A stretch of 64,000 nt of DNA from an uncultured bacterium (GTDB lineage Bacteria; Planctomycetota; UBA1135; GCA-002686595). Positions 7,416 through 15,488 of the stretch are shown here, piece after piece (within the stretch, counting starts at the first letter, position 1; every line of letters begins with the position of its first letter). The notes below the pieces were generated by a model. It made no database searches. It was not told the DNA's origin and saw only the letters and a program-made list of their open reading frames with translations. Both the position numbers and the translations under genes were made by a program. The stretch is taken from positions 1 to 64,000 of the forward strand of contig CALJGV010000031.1 of NCBI GenBank assembly GCA_938075305.1, read 5' to 3'.

Positions 7416-9029
7416 ATGGGAGGGGCCAGGGTCCCGATCACCGTGAACAGCCTCCTCGACCTCGACTTCATCAACCGGTTCACCCGCGATCTCCCCGCGG
7501 ACCCCGAGACCACGACGCGTCCCCGTGAGGTCACGGGCGCCCTCTACTCGAGGGTCTCTCCCACGGCGGTCGCTGCGCCCCGGCTCGTCGCCGGGTCGCC
7601 CGAGTGCGCGGCGCTCATCGGGCTGGACCCCTCGGAGCTGGAGAGCGAGGAGTTCGCCCGTGTGTTCGGCGGCAACGCGCTGGTCCCCGGGATGGACCCG
7701 TTCGCGATGGCCTACGGGGGGCATCAGTTTGGCCACTGGGCGGGTCAGCTCGGGGACGGGCGCGCGATCAACCTCGGCGAGGTCCGTGGCCCCGGGGGCG
7801 AGGGCTGGACGCTCCAGCTGAAGGGTGCTGGGATGACGCCGTACTCCCGCCGGGCAGATGGCCTCGCGGTGCTGCGCTCATCCGTGCGCGAGTTCCTCTG
7901 CAGCGAGGCCATGCACCACCTCGGAGTTCCCACCACCCGCGCCCTCAGCCTGGTCACCACTGGGGACCAGGTCATGCGGGACATGTTCTACGACGGGAAC
8001 GCGAAGCTGGAGCCAGGCGCGATCGTCTGCCGCGTGGCGCGCTCCTTCGTCCGCTTCGGGAGCTTCGAGCTCCCCGCGTCCCGGGGCGACGAAGCCCTGC
8101 TCCGCGACCTCGCGGACCACGTCATCCGCTCCGCGTTCCCCGAACTAGGCGCCCCCCCGGCGGGGACTCCGATCCCCGCCGAGACCTACGTCGCCTGGGT
8201 CCGCGAGGTCGTCCGGCGGACCGCCGTCATGGTCGCCCACTGGATGCGGGTGGGCTTCGTCCACGGGGTCATGAACACCGACAACATGTCGATCCTGGGT
8301 GAGACCATCGACTACGGCCCCTACGGCTGGCTCGAGGGCTATGACCCGGGCTGGACCCCGAACACCACCGACGCCCAGGGCAAGCGATATCGGTTCGGCC
8401 ACCAGCACCAGATCGCCCACTGGAACCTGACGCGCTTCGCGAGCGCCGTGGTCCCCCTCGCCGGCGACGTCGAGGCCCTCCAGGAGGCCGTCGACAGCTT
8501 CCAGTCCGTGTACTCGGAGGCTTGGACGGGCATGCTCGCCTCCAAGCTGGGCCTGCCGGAGTTCGAGGAGGAGCGCGACGGCCCCCTGGCCGTCGAGCTC
8601 TTCCGGATCCTCGAGCTGCAGGAGACGGACATGACCATCTTCTTCCGGGAGCTCGCCCGCCCGTTGGAGGGGGACCCGGTGGCCGCGCTCGGCGCCGCCG
8701 CCTACGGGGACGGGTTCGAAGCAGAGACCCGGGCGGCGATGGAGGCCTGGATCACGTCATACCGGGATCGGATGGCAGCCCTCGGCGTCGAGGACGGCCC
8801 TAGGGGGGCGCGCATGGACCGGGCGAATCCCCGCTACGTCCTGCGCAACTACCTGGCGCAGCTCGCCATCGACCGCGCGGCGAAGGGCGACCCCGAGGGG
8901 GTCACCGAACTCCTCGAGGTCCTCCGGCGGCCGTACGAGGACCAGCCCGGACGGGACGAGTACGCGGCCCGGCGGCCCGAGTGGGCCCGACACCGCGCCG
9001 GGTGCTCGATGCTGTCCTGTAGCTCCTGA
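7416..9029 (+). CDS. selO: Protein adenylyltransferase SelO (YdiU family)
   Basis: SelO is a pseudokinase-fold enzyme that transfers AMP from ATP to Ser/Thr/Tyr of target proteins, linked to redox stress. Diagnostic blocks are present in order: YGGHQFGHWAGQLGDGRA, LQLKGAGMTPYSRRADG, SSVREFLCSEAMHHLGVPT, HGVMNTDNMSILGETIDYGP, then a C-terminal region ending CSMLSCSS. The C-terminal Cys-rich tail resembles the E. coli protein, where a Cys pair forms a regulatory disulfide; no selenocysteine codon is needed. The start is uncertain. ATG at 7416 gives 537 residues; GTG at 7443 is also possible; GTG at 7323 would overlap the upstream terminator region and is unlikely. The gene is convergent with priA (23 bp between stops). 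Confidence 0.93.
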   Translation: MGGARVPITVNSLLDLDFINRFTRDLPADPETTTRPREVTGALYSRVSPTAVAAPRLVAGSPECAALIGLDPSELESEEFARVFGGNALVPGMDPFAMAYGGHQFGHWAGQLGDGRAINLGEVRGPGGEGWTLQLKGAGMTPYSRRADGLAVLRSSVREFLCSEAMHHLGVPTTRALSLVTTGDQVMRDMFYDGNAKLEPGAIVCRVARSFVRFGSFELPASRGDEALLRDLADHVIRSAFPELGAPPAGTPIPAETYVAWVREVVRRTAVMVAHWMRVGFVHGVMNTDNMSILGETIDYGPYGWLEGYDPGWTPNTTDAQGKRYRFGHQHQIAHWNLTRFASAVVPLAGDVEALQEAVDSFQSVYSEAWTGMLASKLGLPEFEEERDGPLAVELFRILELQETDMTIFFRELARPLEGDPVAALGAAAYGDGFEAETRAAMEAWITSYRDRMAALGVEDGPRGARMDRANPRYVLRNYLAQLAIDRAAKGDPEGVTELLEVLRRPYEDQPGRDEYAARRPEWARHRAGCSMLSCSS

Positions 9030-9052
9030 GGGCACCGAGCCCCGGAGCGGCC

Positions 9053-11404
9053 TCACATCATCGAGGCGGGGTCCACATCGATGGCCATGCGCGGCCGCTG
9101 AGTCTGAAGGTCGGCGAGGATCGCCCGCGCCCTCGACATGCCCGGGCCCGAGAGGGGCGCCTTCAGGAGGAGGTGCCAGCGGTGCCGGCCGCGCAGGAGC
9201 GCCATGGGCGCGGGCGCCGGGCCGAGAACGTCCACCTTGTGCTCGCCCAGAGCCTCGCGGAGGATCGTCGCGGCGCGCGCGGCCGCGTCCTTGACCCGAC
9301 CCTCCTCCTCGTCCTCCCACACGACCCGCAGGAGACGCCGGTACGGCGGGTACCCCAGCTCGGAGCGCGCCCGGTCCTCCTCGAGGGCGAAGGACTCGAA
9401 GTCGTGCCGGGCGGCGTGCCGGATCGAAGGCTCCTCCACCGAGGTGGTCTGGACGACGATGTGCCCGGGTAGGTCCGCCCGACCGGCGCGCCCCGAGACC
9501 TGGCTCACCAGCTGATAGGTGCGCTCCGCCGCGCGGAAGTCCGGCTGGTGCAGTGAGGCGTCGGCCGACACGATCCCCACGAGGGTGACCTTCGGGAAGT
9601 CGAGCCCCTTGGCGATCATCTGCGTGCCGACGAGCACGTCCAGCTCACCACGACCGAAGGCCGACAGGGTCTCCTCGTAGTCCTCCCGGCGCATCATCGT
9701 GTCCGAGTCCATGCGGCCCACCTTCGCATGGGGGCACACCAGGCGAAGGATCTCCTCCACCCGCTGGGACCCCGCCCCGAGGAAGCGCAGGGCCGGGGCG
9801 GTGCACGCCGGGCAGGCCCGCGGCACCTCGATCTCCTGGCAGCAGGAGTGGCACACCATGCGCTCGAGCCGCTTGTGCCAGGTCATGGCCACGTCGCAGT
9901 CCTCACAGCGCAGGGTCTCGCCGCACTCCTGACACCAGAGGACCGGCGCGAAGCCGCGACGGTTGATGAAGAGGATGACCTGCTCCGAGCGGGCGATGGT
10001 CTCACGGAGGAGCTGCTCCAGCCGGCGCGAGAAGAGCCGCGGCTTACCGCGCTCGTCTCGCTCCCCGCGCATGTCGACCACCTCCACCTCCGGTAGGGGG
10101 CGACCGGTGGCGCGGGCTCGCAGCTGCAGGAGCTCGTACCGCCCCTGGCTGGCGTTGCGCCAGCTCTCCAGCGAAGGGGTGGCGCTCCCGAGCACGCACA
10201 CCGCCCCCGCGTGCTTGGCGCGCAGCACGGCGACGTCCCGGGCGTGATAGCGGGGCACGCTGCCCTGCTTGTAAGAGGGCTCGTGCTCCTCATCCACGAC
10301 GATCACGCCGAGGTCCTTGACCGGGGCGAAGATGGCGGACCGCGCCCCCACGACCACGCGCGCTTCGCCGCGCCGGACCCGCTGCCACATGTCGAGCCGC
10401 TGCACGTCGGTCATGCCGCTGTGCAGGACCGCCACGGCGCCGAAGCGGTCCAGGAACCAGCCGACGGTCTGGGGCGTGAGCGCGATCTCCGGCACCAGCA
10501 CGATGGCCCCCTTGCCCCGCTCCAGCGCCGCCTCGATCAGGCGCAGGTACACCTCCGTCTTGCCGCTCCCCGTGACGCCGTGGAGCAGCGCGGGGCAGAA
10601 GCGCGCCTCGTCCAGCGCCTCGGTGAGCCGCTCCACCGCGGCGCCCTGGTCCTCGGTGAGCTGGGCGTGGCGCGGCCGGGCCTCGCGCTCGCCGGAGAGG
10701 AGGTCATCGGGGGCCGCGACCACGTGCTCGAGCACCGCGAGCCCCTTCTTCACCAGCGTCCGGATCGGCGCGTCGGTGACGTTGAGCTTCTTGATGATGT
10801 CGACCCGCGCGATCGGCCCGCGCGCCTCCAAGAGGGTCCGCAGCACGCGGTGCTGCTTGGCGTTCGCCGCGCCCTCCAGCTCCGCCAACCGCGTCTCGTC
10901 CACCCCCTCGGCCGGGGCGACGACCACCACGGTCCGGCGGCCCCCCTCCCGCTTGAGCGCAGCGGGGAGCACCGCCGCCAGCGCCTCGCCCCACGAGCAC
11001 GCGTAGTAGTCCGCCATCCAGCGGGTGAGGTCGAGCAGGTGCTCGTCGAGGACCGGCTCGGCGTCGAGCACCTCGACGATGGGCTTGAGGCGGCCCGCCG
11101 GAACATCGGTGGACGCCTGGGTGGAGACCACCACCGCGATCTCACGGCGGCCAGAGAAGGACACCACGACCCGCACCCCGGCTTCGACCCGCTCCTCGAG
11201 CTCGGCAGGGACCGCGTAGGTGTACTCGCGCCGCATGGGCCGGTTCAGGGCGACCTCGACGAAGAGGTCCGCGCTGGCCGCGGCCGACGAGGGCCGATCG
11301 GGCGTCCGGCGGCGCTCGGGCTCGCGCACGAGCTCCGGTCCGAAGAGGCCTTCCACCTTCTTCGTCGCCCCCAGTCCGTTACTCCTGCTCCTTCCTCGAC
11401 CCAT
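9053..11404 (-). CDS. priA: Primosomal protein N', replication-restart helicase PriA
   Basis: PriA recognises stalled forks and reloads the replicative helicase. The chain of about 783 residues shows an N-terminal 3'-DNA-end binding domain (VEVALNRPMRREYTYAVP, VRVVVSFSGRRE), helicase motif I GVTGSGKTEVYLR, motif II VDEEHEPSYKQ, and GSATPSLESW (motif III). It also has the zinc-binding insertion with Cys pairs (CQECGETLRCEDC, CHSCCQE, CPACTAP), then GTQMIAKGLDFPKV (motif V) and QVSGRAGR (motif VI). The ATG at 11404 is chosen; an in-frame start 16 codons earlier adds an Arg-rich run. The basic leader before about residue 50 is longer than in E. coli, so a later start is possible. It is the last leftward gene after the ftsK-rimO-pgsA-pgpA-phosphatase run, separated from it by 101 bp. 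Confidence 0.95.
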   Translation of the reverse strand: MGRGRSRSNGLGATKKVEGLFGPELVREPERRRTPDRPSSAAASADLFVEVALNRPMRREYTYAVPAELEERVEAGVRVVVSFSGRREIAVVVSTQASTDVPAGRLKPIVEVLDAEPVLDEHLLDLTRWMADYYACSWGEALAAVLPAALKREGGRRTVVVVAPAEGVDETRLAELEGAANAKQHRVLRTLLEARGPIARVDIIKKLNVTDAPIRTLVKKGLAVLEHVVAAPDDLLSGEREARPRHAQLTEDQGAAVERLTEALDEARFCPALLHGVTGSGKTEVYLRLIEAALERGKGAIVLVPEIALTPQTVGWFLDRFGAVAVLHSGMTDVQRLDMWQRVRRGEARVVVGARSAIFAPVKDLGVIVVDEEHEPSYKQGSVPRYHARDVAVLRAKHAGAVCVLGSATPSLESWRNASQGRYELLQLRARATGRPLPEVEVVDMRGERDERGKPRLFSRRLEQLLRETIARSEQVILFINRRGFAPVLWCQECGETLRCEDCDVAMTWHKRLERMVCHSCCQEIEVPRACPACTAPALRFLGAGSQRVEEILRLVCPHAKVGRMDSDTMMRREDYEETLSAFGRGELDVLVGTQMIAKGLDFPKVTLVGIVSADASLHQPDFRAAERTYQLVSQVSGRAGRADLPGHIVVQTTSVEEPSIRHAARHDFESFALEEDRARSELGYPPYRRLLRVVWEDEEEGRVKDAAARAATILREALGEHKVDVLGPAPAPMALLRGRHRWHLLLKAPLSGPGMSRARAILADLQTQRPRMAIDVDPASMM

Positions 11405-11505
11405 CCTGCACCGCGCGGCCCTGACGATACCCCCGGCCCTCCGGGGCCGCACCCTCCGCTCCCCTGGCTCCCGGGCCCCCCGGGTGAATCCCCCGGTGGC
11501 GTGCC

Positions 11506-12927
11506 TCAGGCGGCCCCTTCAGGGTCCCGACCCAGCACGATGATGGACACATCCGCGGGGAACGGCTCCTCGTCGGCGAAGGCCTCGAGCGCGGTCAGGA
11601 TCCCATCCAGCGCCACCTCCGTGTCGTCCTCCGCGTTGCGCAGGAAGAGCTTGTAGAAGCGCTTCTCCCCGATCTCCTCCCCCTCGAGGGAGGCCACCCG
11701 GACCGCACCCGTGCCCGCCAGCGCCACCCGGTCCCCCGGGGCCAGGGGGACCTGGCGCGCGGAGATGCTCCGGTCGAAGACCGGGCCGCGGTCGAAACCG
11801 AGGGCGATGCCGTCGGGCTGAATGGCCCGGATGACGTTCTCCTCCCGGGACCAGTGAACGAGCGGGAGCTTGTGCCCGGCGGAGACCACCTCGAGCTCAT
11901 GGCGCTCTTGGTCGAGGGCCGCGGCGAGGACGGTCACGAACATGCCCCTGCGGACCTCGCCGGCGAGGATCCGGTTCACGCCCTTGAGGACATCATCCAG
12001 CGCACCGCCCTTCCGGAAGGCGGTCTTGAGGTAAGCGCGCGCCATCGCACCCACGAGGGCGCCCGGCACGCCGGCCCCGCTCACGTCACAGGCGAAGAAG
12101 ACGAGGCGGCCATCCTCCGCCTCGACGAAGTCGTGGAAGTCTCCGCCCGGCTCGGCCGAACCGACGTGCTCCGAGGCCACGTCGTATCCGTCGGGGACGG
12201 GGATGTCGGTGGGGCGGAGCGCCTCCTGAACCTCGAGGGCCACCTCGCGCTCGCGCTCCCTCACGGAGAGCTCCACCTCGGCGTCTCGGGCCTCGCGCAG
12301 GGACTCGGTCATGCGGTCCATGGCGCCGGCCAGCAGCGCCACCTCGCCGCCCCCGTGGGCCCGCACCCGGTGGTTGAGGTTCCCGTTGGCGATCGACCTC
12401 ACGTCGTCCACGAGCGAGGTGATCGGCCGACTCACACGGTTGGCCACGCCCACGGCCACCGCCCCGGCAACCATCAGCACGATCATCGTGAGCGCGATGA
12501 CGAGGCCGTAGAGCTTGGCGAGCGGGTCGTCGTCCACCGACGCCGCCGCGGTGACGCCCACGATCCGGTTCTCCGTCTGCGACTCGCGAAAGTAGGCGTA
12601 GCCATCCTCGCCGCCGCGGTTCTCGGAGGTGAAGGTCACCCGGCCCCGGAGGATGCCTGGCGCGACCCGCACCGCGCTGCTGTCCGTCTGGGTGAAGGGG
12701 AGGTCGCCGTCCTGGTGCTCGGCCAGCGCCACCGCCGCCTCGTCGCGGGCGTCCTCGACCGCGGTGCCCAGGATCTCGCCCGTGGCCTCCAGCAGGAGGT
12801 AGGAGAACACCACCAGCACCAGCGTCAGCGGGATCATGATGGCGACCACGAAGCGCGGCGCGATCCTCAGCCCGATGCCGCGGGAGGCACCGCGCTCCCG
12901 ACCCGACTCCTCGCGCGGGGGCGCCAT
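11506..12927 (-). CDS. Membrane HAMP-PP2C (RsbU/SpoIIE-type) phosphatase, active site partly degraded
   Basis: A 473-residue membrane signalling protein. It has an N-terminal transmembrane helix (FVVAIMIPLTLVLVVFSYLLLE), a short extracellular sensor of about 100 residues, and a second helix (LVIALTMIVLMVAGAVAVGVA). A HAMP segment follows (RVSRPITSLVDDVRSIANGNLNHRV), then a coiled linker and a C-terminal SpoIIE/RsbU phosphatase domain. The domain keeps GGDFHDF and CDVSGAGVPGAL but has GTGAV where most members have a TDG Asp, and PADVSII in place of the terminal DDxT. Two metal-ligand Asps are thus missing by eye. The start ATG overlaps the pgpA stop as TGATG. Family members control anti-sigma antagonists; the membership in a phospholipid operon and the altered site suggest a special or regulatory role. 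Confidence 0.85.
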   Translation of the reverse strand: MAPPREESGRERGASRGIGLRIAPRFVVAIMIPLTLVLVVFSYLLLEATGEILGTAVEDARDEAAVALAEHQDGDLPFTQTDSSAVRVAPGILRGRVTFTSENRGGEDGYAYFRESQTENRIVGVTAAASVDDDPLAKLYGLVIALTMIVLMVAGAVAVGVANRVSRPITSLVDDVRSIANGNLNHRVRAHGGGEVALLAGAMDRMTESLREARDAEVELSVREREREVALEVQEALRPTDIPVPDGYDVASEHVGSAEPGGDFHDFVEAEDGRLVFFACDVSGAGVPGALVGAMARAYLKTAFRKGGALDDVLKGVNRILAGEVRRGMFVTVLAAALDQERHELEVVSAGHKLPLVHWSREENVIRAIQPDGIALGFDRGPVFDRSISARQVPLAPGDRVALAGTGAVRVASLEGEEIGEKRFYKLFLRNAEDDTEVALDGILTALEAFADEEPFPADVSIIVLGRDPEGAA

Positions 12928-13487
12928 CAGAACAGCGGGGCGCCGAGCGCGCCGAGGGCCCCGGTGAGCTCCTCTCCGGCCCCGAGGCTCCACGCCGCGG
13001 GCTCCAGGAGGAAGGTGCGGAGCAGCGCCATGACCGCGAGGCCGTAGACACCCGCGACCACATCGTCGAGGAGGATCCCATCACCCCCGGGGATGCGCTC
13101 GAAGCGCTTCACCGGCGGCGGCTTGGCGATGTCGAAGAAGCGGAAGACCACGAACGCGACGAAGAGCGCCAGGGGCGTCGGGGCCCCAACCCACGCCACC
13201 GTCACCAGGTAGCCGATCACCTCGTCCACCACGAAGAAGCCGGGGTCCTTGCCCGCGTGCGCCTCGGCCCAGGGAGCCACGGCGCGACCGAGGACATAGA
13301 GGGCCAGCGCTGCCACCAGGGCCGAGAGCAGGAAGTTCGGTGTGCCAGACAGCAGCCAGGCCACCAGCACGCCCCCGAGGGTCCCGAAGGTGCCAGGTGC
13401 CACCGGGGCGAGGCCGAGCCCGCCGAAGGTGGACACGCCCATGCAGGCGACCGCCTTCGGGGTCCAGCGGGTGCCCTCTGCGCTCAA
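12927..13487 (-). CDS. pgpA: Phosphatidylglycerophosphatase A
   Basis: Dephosphorylates phosphatidylglycerol phosphate, the step after PgsA in phosphatidylglycerol synthesis; inner membrane. The 186-residue protein has family motifs APGTFGTLGG, VVDEVIGYLV, FFDIAKPPPV and DGILLDDVVAGVY plus several hydrophobic helices. The start is TTG at 13487: GGAGGT lies 6 bases upstream and the codon overlaps the pgsA stop as TTGA, which is strong evidence for translational coupling. The reaction order pgsA then pgpA matches the gene order. Confidence 0.93.
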   Translation of the reverse strand: MSAEGTRWTPKAVACMGVSTFGGLGLAPVAPGTFGTLGGVLVAWLLSGTPNFLLSALVAALALYVLGRAVAPWAEAHAGKDPGFFVVDEVIGYLVTVAWVGAPTPLALFVAFVVFRFFDIAKPPPVKRFERIPGGDGILLDDVVAGVYGLAVMALLRTFLLEPAAWSLGAGEELTGALGALGAPLF

Positions 13488-14116
13488 GCGTCGACCTCCC
13501 GGAGGATGTCCCGGGTGCGCAGGCAATAGGTGACGCCGGAGCCGATGGTGGTCACGAGCGTGAGCAGCACGAGGCCGCGGACGAACACGTCCCAGAAGCT
13601 GAACCAGGCGTCCGGCCAGGGGAAGGCCTCGAGCCAGATGAGGCCGCCCACCGCGATGCTCTGCACGATCATCTTGATCTTGCCGAACCCGTCCGCGGGG
13701 AACTCACGCCCCAGGCTCTCGATGTAGCCGCGCAGGCCCGTGACGAGGAACTCCCGGGCGAGGATCACCACGACGTAGGTCGCCGGGAGCCGGTCGGCGG
13801 ACCAGGGCATGACGCACAGGTAGACCATGGAGCCGAGGATCAGCACCTTGTCCGTGAAGGGGTCCGCGATCCGACCGAAAGCGGTGATGATCTGATCCCT
13901 CCTCGCGAGGTAGCCGTCGAGGTAGTCGGTGGCGGCGACCAGGACGAAGAGCCAGAAGGCGGCGAAGAAGGGCGCGCGGTCCTGCTCGATCGCGGCGGCG
14001 TCCACGTCACCCCAGATGGCGAAGATGGCGAAGAGGACCAGGGAGCCAGCGAAGCGGATCATGGTGATCCGGTTGGGCCAGTGGGCGAAGACGCCATCGC
14101 GGTCCGCTGCGGTCAT
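13484..14116 (-). CDS. pgsA: CDP-diacylglycerol-glycerol-3-phosphate 3-phosphatidyltransferase
   Basis: Makes phosphatidylglycerol phosphate from CDP-diacylglycerol and glycerol-3-phosphate in the inner membrane. The CDP-alcohol phosphotransferase signature is complete: TDYLDGYLARR followed by FGRIADPFTDK (D-x2-D-G-x2-A-R-x8-9-G-x3-D-x3-D). The 210-residue length with about six hydrophobic helices is typical. The ATG at 14116 overlaps the rimO stop as ATGA and its own stop overlaps the pgpA start as TTGA, so rimO, pgsA and pgpA are translationally coupled. Confidence 0.95.
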   Translation of the reverse strand: MTAADRDGVFAHWPNRITMIRFAGSLVLFAIFAIWGDVDAAAIEQDRAPFFAAFWLFVLVAATDYLDGYLARRDQIITAFGRIADPFTDKVLILGSMVYLCVMPWSADRLPATYVVVILAREFLVTGLRGYIESLGREFPADGFGKIKMIVQSIAVGGLIWLEAFPWPDAWFSFWDVFVRGLVLLTLVTTIGSGVTYCLRTRDILREVDA

Positions 14117-15471
14117 GCTTGGTCTCCGTCCACCTGGGTGGCGATCCAGTTGTGCTCCTCGTCCGTGGCCTCGATGCGCACGCGGATCCGGTCACCCACC
14201 GCGGCCCCGGGCGCCTCGGCGAAGGTGACCATGTCCACCTCGGGGGCGTCATGGACCGAGCGGCCGACGATGACCCCGCCGTCCGGGTCGGGCGGCTCGT
14301 CCACGAGGACCTCGACCTCCGCCCCGATCGCCTCGGACTGGGTCCGGGCCAGCTGCGCGTCCCGCTCGGCGAGCACCGCGTCCCGGCGCGCCATGGCCAC
14401 GTCCTCGGGGACACTCCCGTCCAGATCGAAGCCCGGCGTCCCCTCCTCGGGGGAGTACGTGAAGGCGCCGACCCGGGACAGCCCGAACTCCCGGACGAGG
14501 TCGACGACCTCCTCCGCGTCCTGGTCGGTCTCCCCAGGGAAGCCGAGCAGGACCGTGGTCCGCAGGGTCAGTTCAGGGACCTCGGTTCGTAGCCGATCCA
14601 GCGTCCTGCGGACCTGATCGCCGCTGCCCGCCCGGCGCATGGCCCGCAGCACAGGCGTCGCCGCGTGCTGCACCGGGATGTCCAGGTAGGGGAGGACCTT
14701 GGGGTGCTCCGCGAGCAGCGGGGCGAGGTCCCACGGGAATCGGTTGGGGTAGGCGTACATGACCCTCAAGCGGGCGTCGCCGTCGAGGTCCGCGAGGGAC
14801 TCCACGAGCGCTGGCAGCTCTGTCCCCAGGTCCCGACCCCAGGCGGTGGAGTCCTCTGCCACGAGGACGAGCTCCTTGACGCCCGCCGCGATCAGCTCCT
14901 CAGCTTCCTCGAGGACGGCGGAGGGTCGCTTGGAGCGGTGGGGCCCGCGGATGGACGGGATGGCGCAGAAGGAGCAGGTGTGGTCGCAGCCGTGGGAGAT
15001 CCGCAGGTAGGCATAGCTCCCTGGCGTGGCGAGCAGGCGAGCCCCCTCGCGCCGCGGCTCGCGGAGGCCGGGCCCCTCGAGGTAGCGCTGGTGCTTCTCG
15101 CCCTCCGACATGCTCCGGATGTTCCGGGCGAGCGCGCGGTAGTCGCTGATCTCCGCGAACATGTCCACGTCCGGGTACTGGCGCTCGAGGGTCCGGCGGT
15201 AGCGTTGGACGAGGCAGCCGGCGACGACCACGGCGCCCAGGTCCCCGGCCTGCTTGCGCTCCACCAGGTCACGGATCGCACCGTGGCTCTCCTCCCTCGC
15301 CGGCCCGATGAAGGAGCAGGTGTTGAGGACCACTGTGTGGGCCTCGGAAGGGTCACCCGTGACGACCAGCCCTTCTTCCGCCATCCGTCCGAGGATCAGC
15401 TCGGAGTCGATCAGATTCCTGGCGCACCCGAGGTGAATCAGGGCCACTCGGTCGGCGGGACGGACTGTCAA
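14113..15471 (-). CDS. rimO: Ribosomal protein S12 methylthiotransferase RimO
   Basis: Radical-SAM enzyme that adds a methylthio group to an Asp of ribosomal protein S12. The 452-residue protein has the N-terminal UPF0004 domain with cluster Cys in LIHLGCARNLIDSE, LNTCSFIG and VVAGCLVQRY. The radical-SAM motif is HGCDHTCSFCAIPSIRG (CxxxCxxC), followed by YLDIPVQHA and LGFPGETDQD, then a C-terminal TRAM domain (VLVDEPPDPDGGVIVGRS to VRIEATDEEHNW). The HLGCARNLIDSE and IPSIRGPHRSK patterns favour RimO over MiaB. It starts with TTG at 15471 without a clear Shine-Dalgarno, 17 bp after the upstream stop. The stop overlaps pgsA as ATGA. Confidence 0.93.
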   Translation of the reverse strand: MTVRPADRVALIHLGCARNLIDSELILGRMAEEGLVVTGDPSEAHTVVLNTCSFIGPAREESHGAIRDLVERKQAGDLGAVVVAGCLVQRYRRTLERQYPDVDMFAEISDYRALARNIRSMSEGEKHQRYLEGPGLREPRREGARLLATPGSYAYLRISHGCDHTCSFCAIPSIRGPHRSKRPSAVLEEAEELIAAGVKELVLVAEDSTAWGRDLGTELPALVESLADLDGDARLRVMYAYPNRFPWDLAPLLAEHPKVLPYLDIPVQHAATPVLRAMRRAGSGDQVRRTLDRLRTEVPELTLRTTVLLGFPGETDQDAEEVVDLVREFGLSRVGAFTYSPEEGTPGFDLDGSVPEDVAMARRDAVLAERDAQLARTQSEAIGAEVEVLVDEPPDPDGGVIVGRSVHDAPEVDMVTFAEAPGAAVGDRIRVRIEATDEEHNWIATQVDGDQA

Positions 15472-15488
15472 GGGGAGCAGAGGTCAGA

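Noticed and set aside
10211-11656. Long open frame on the plus strand, 481 codons, opposite priA
   Set aside because: Antisense shadow of priA; composition of GC-rich third positions and no recognisable motif or ribosome site.
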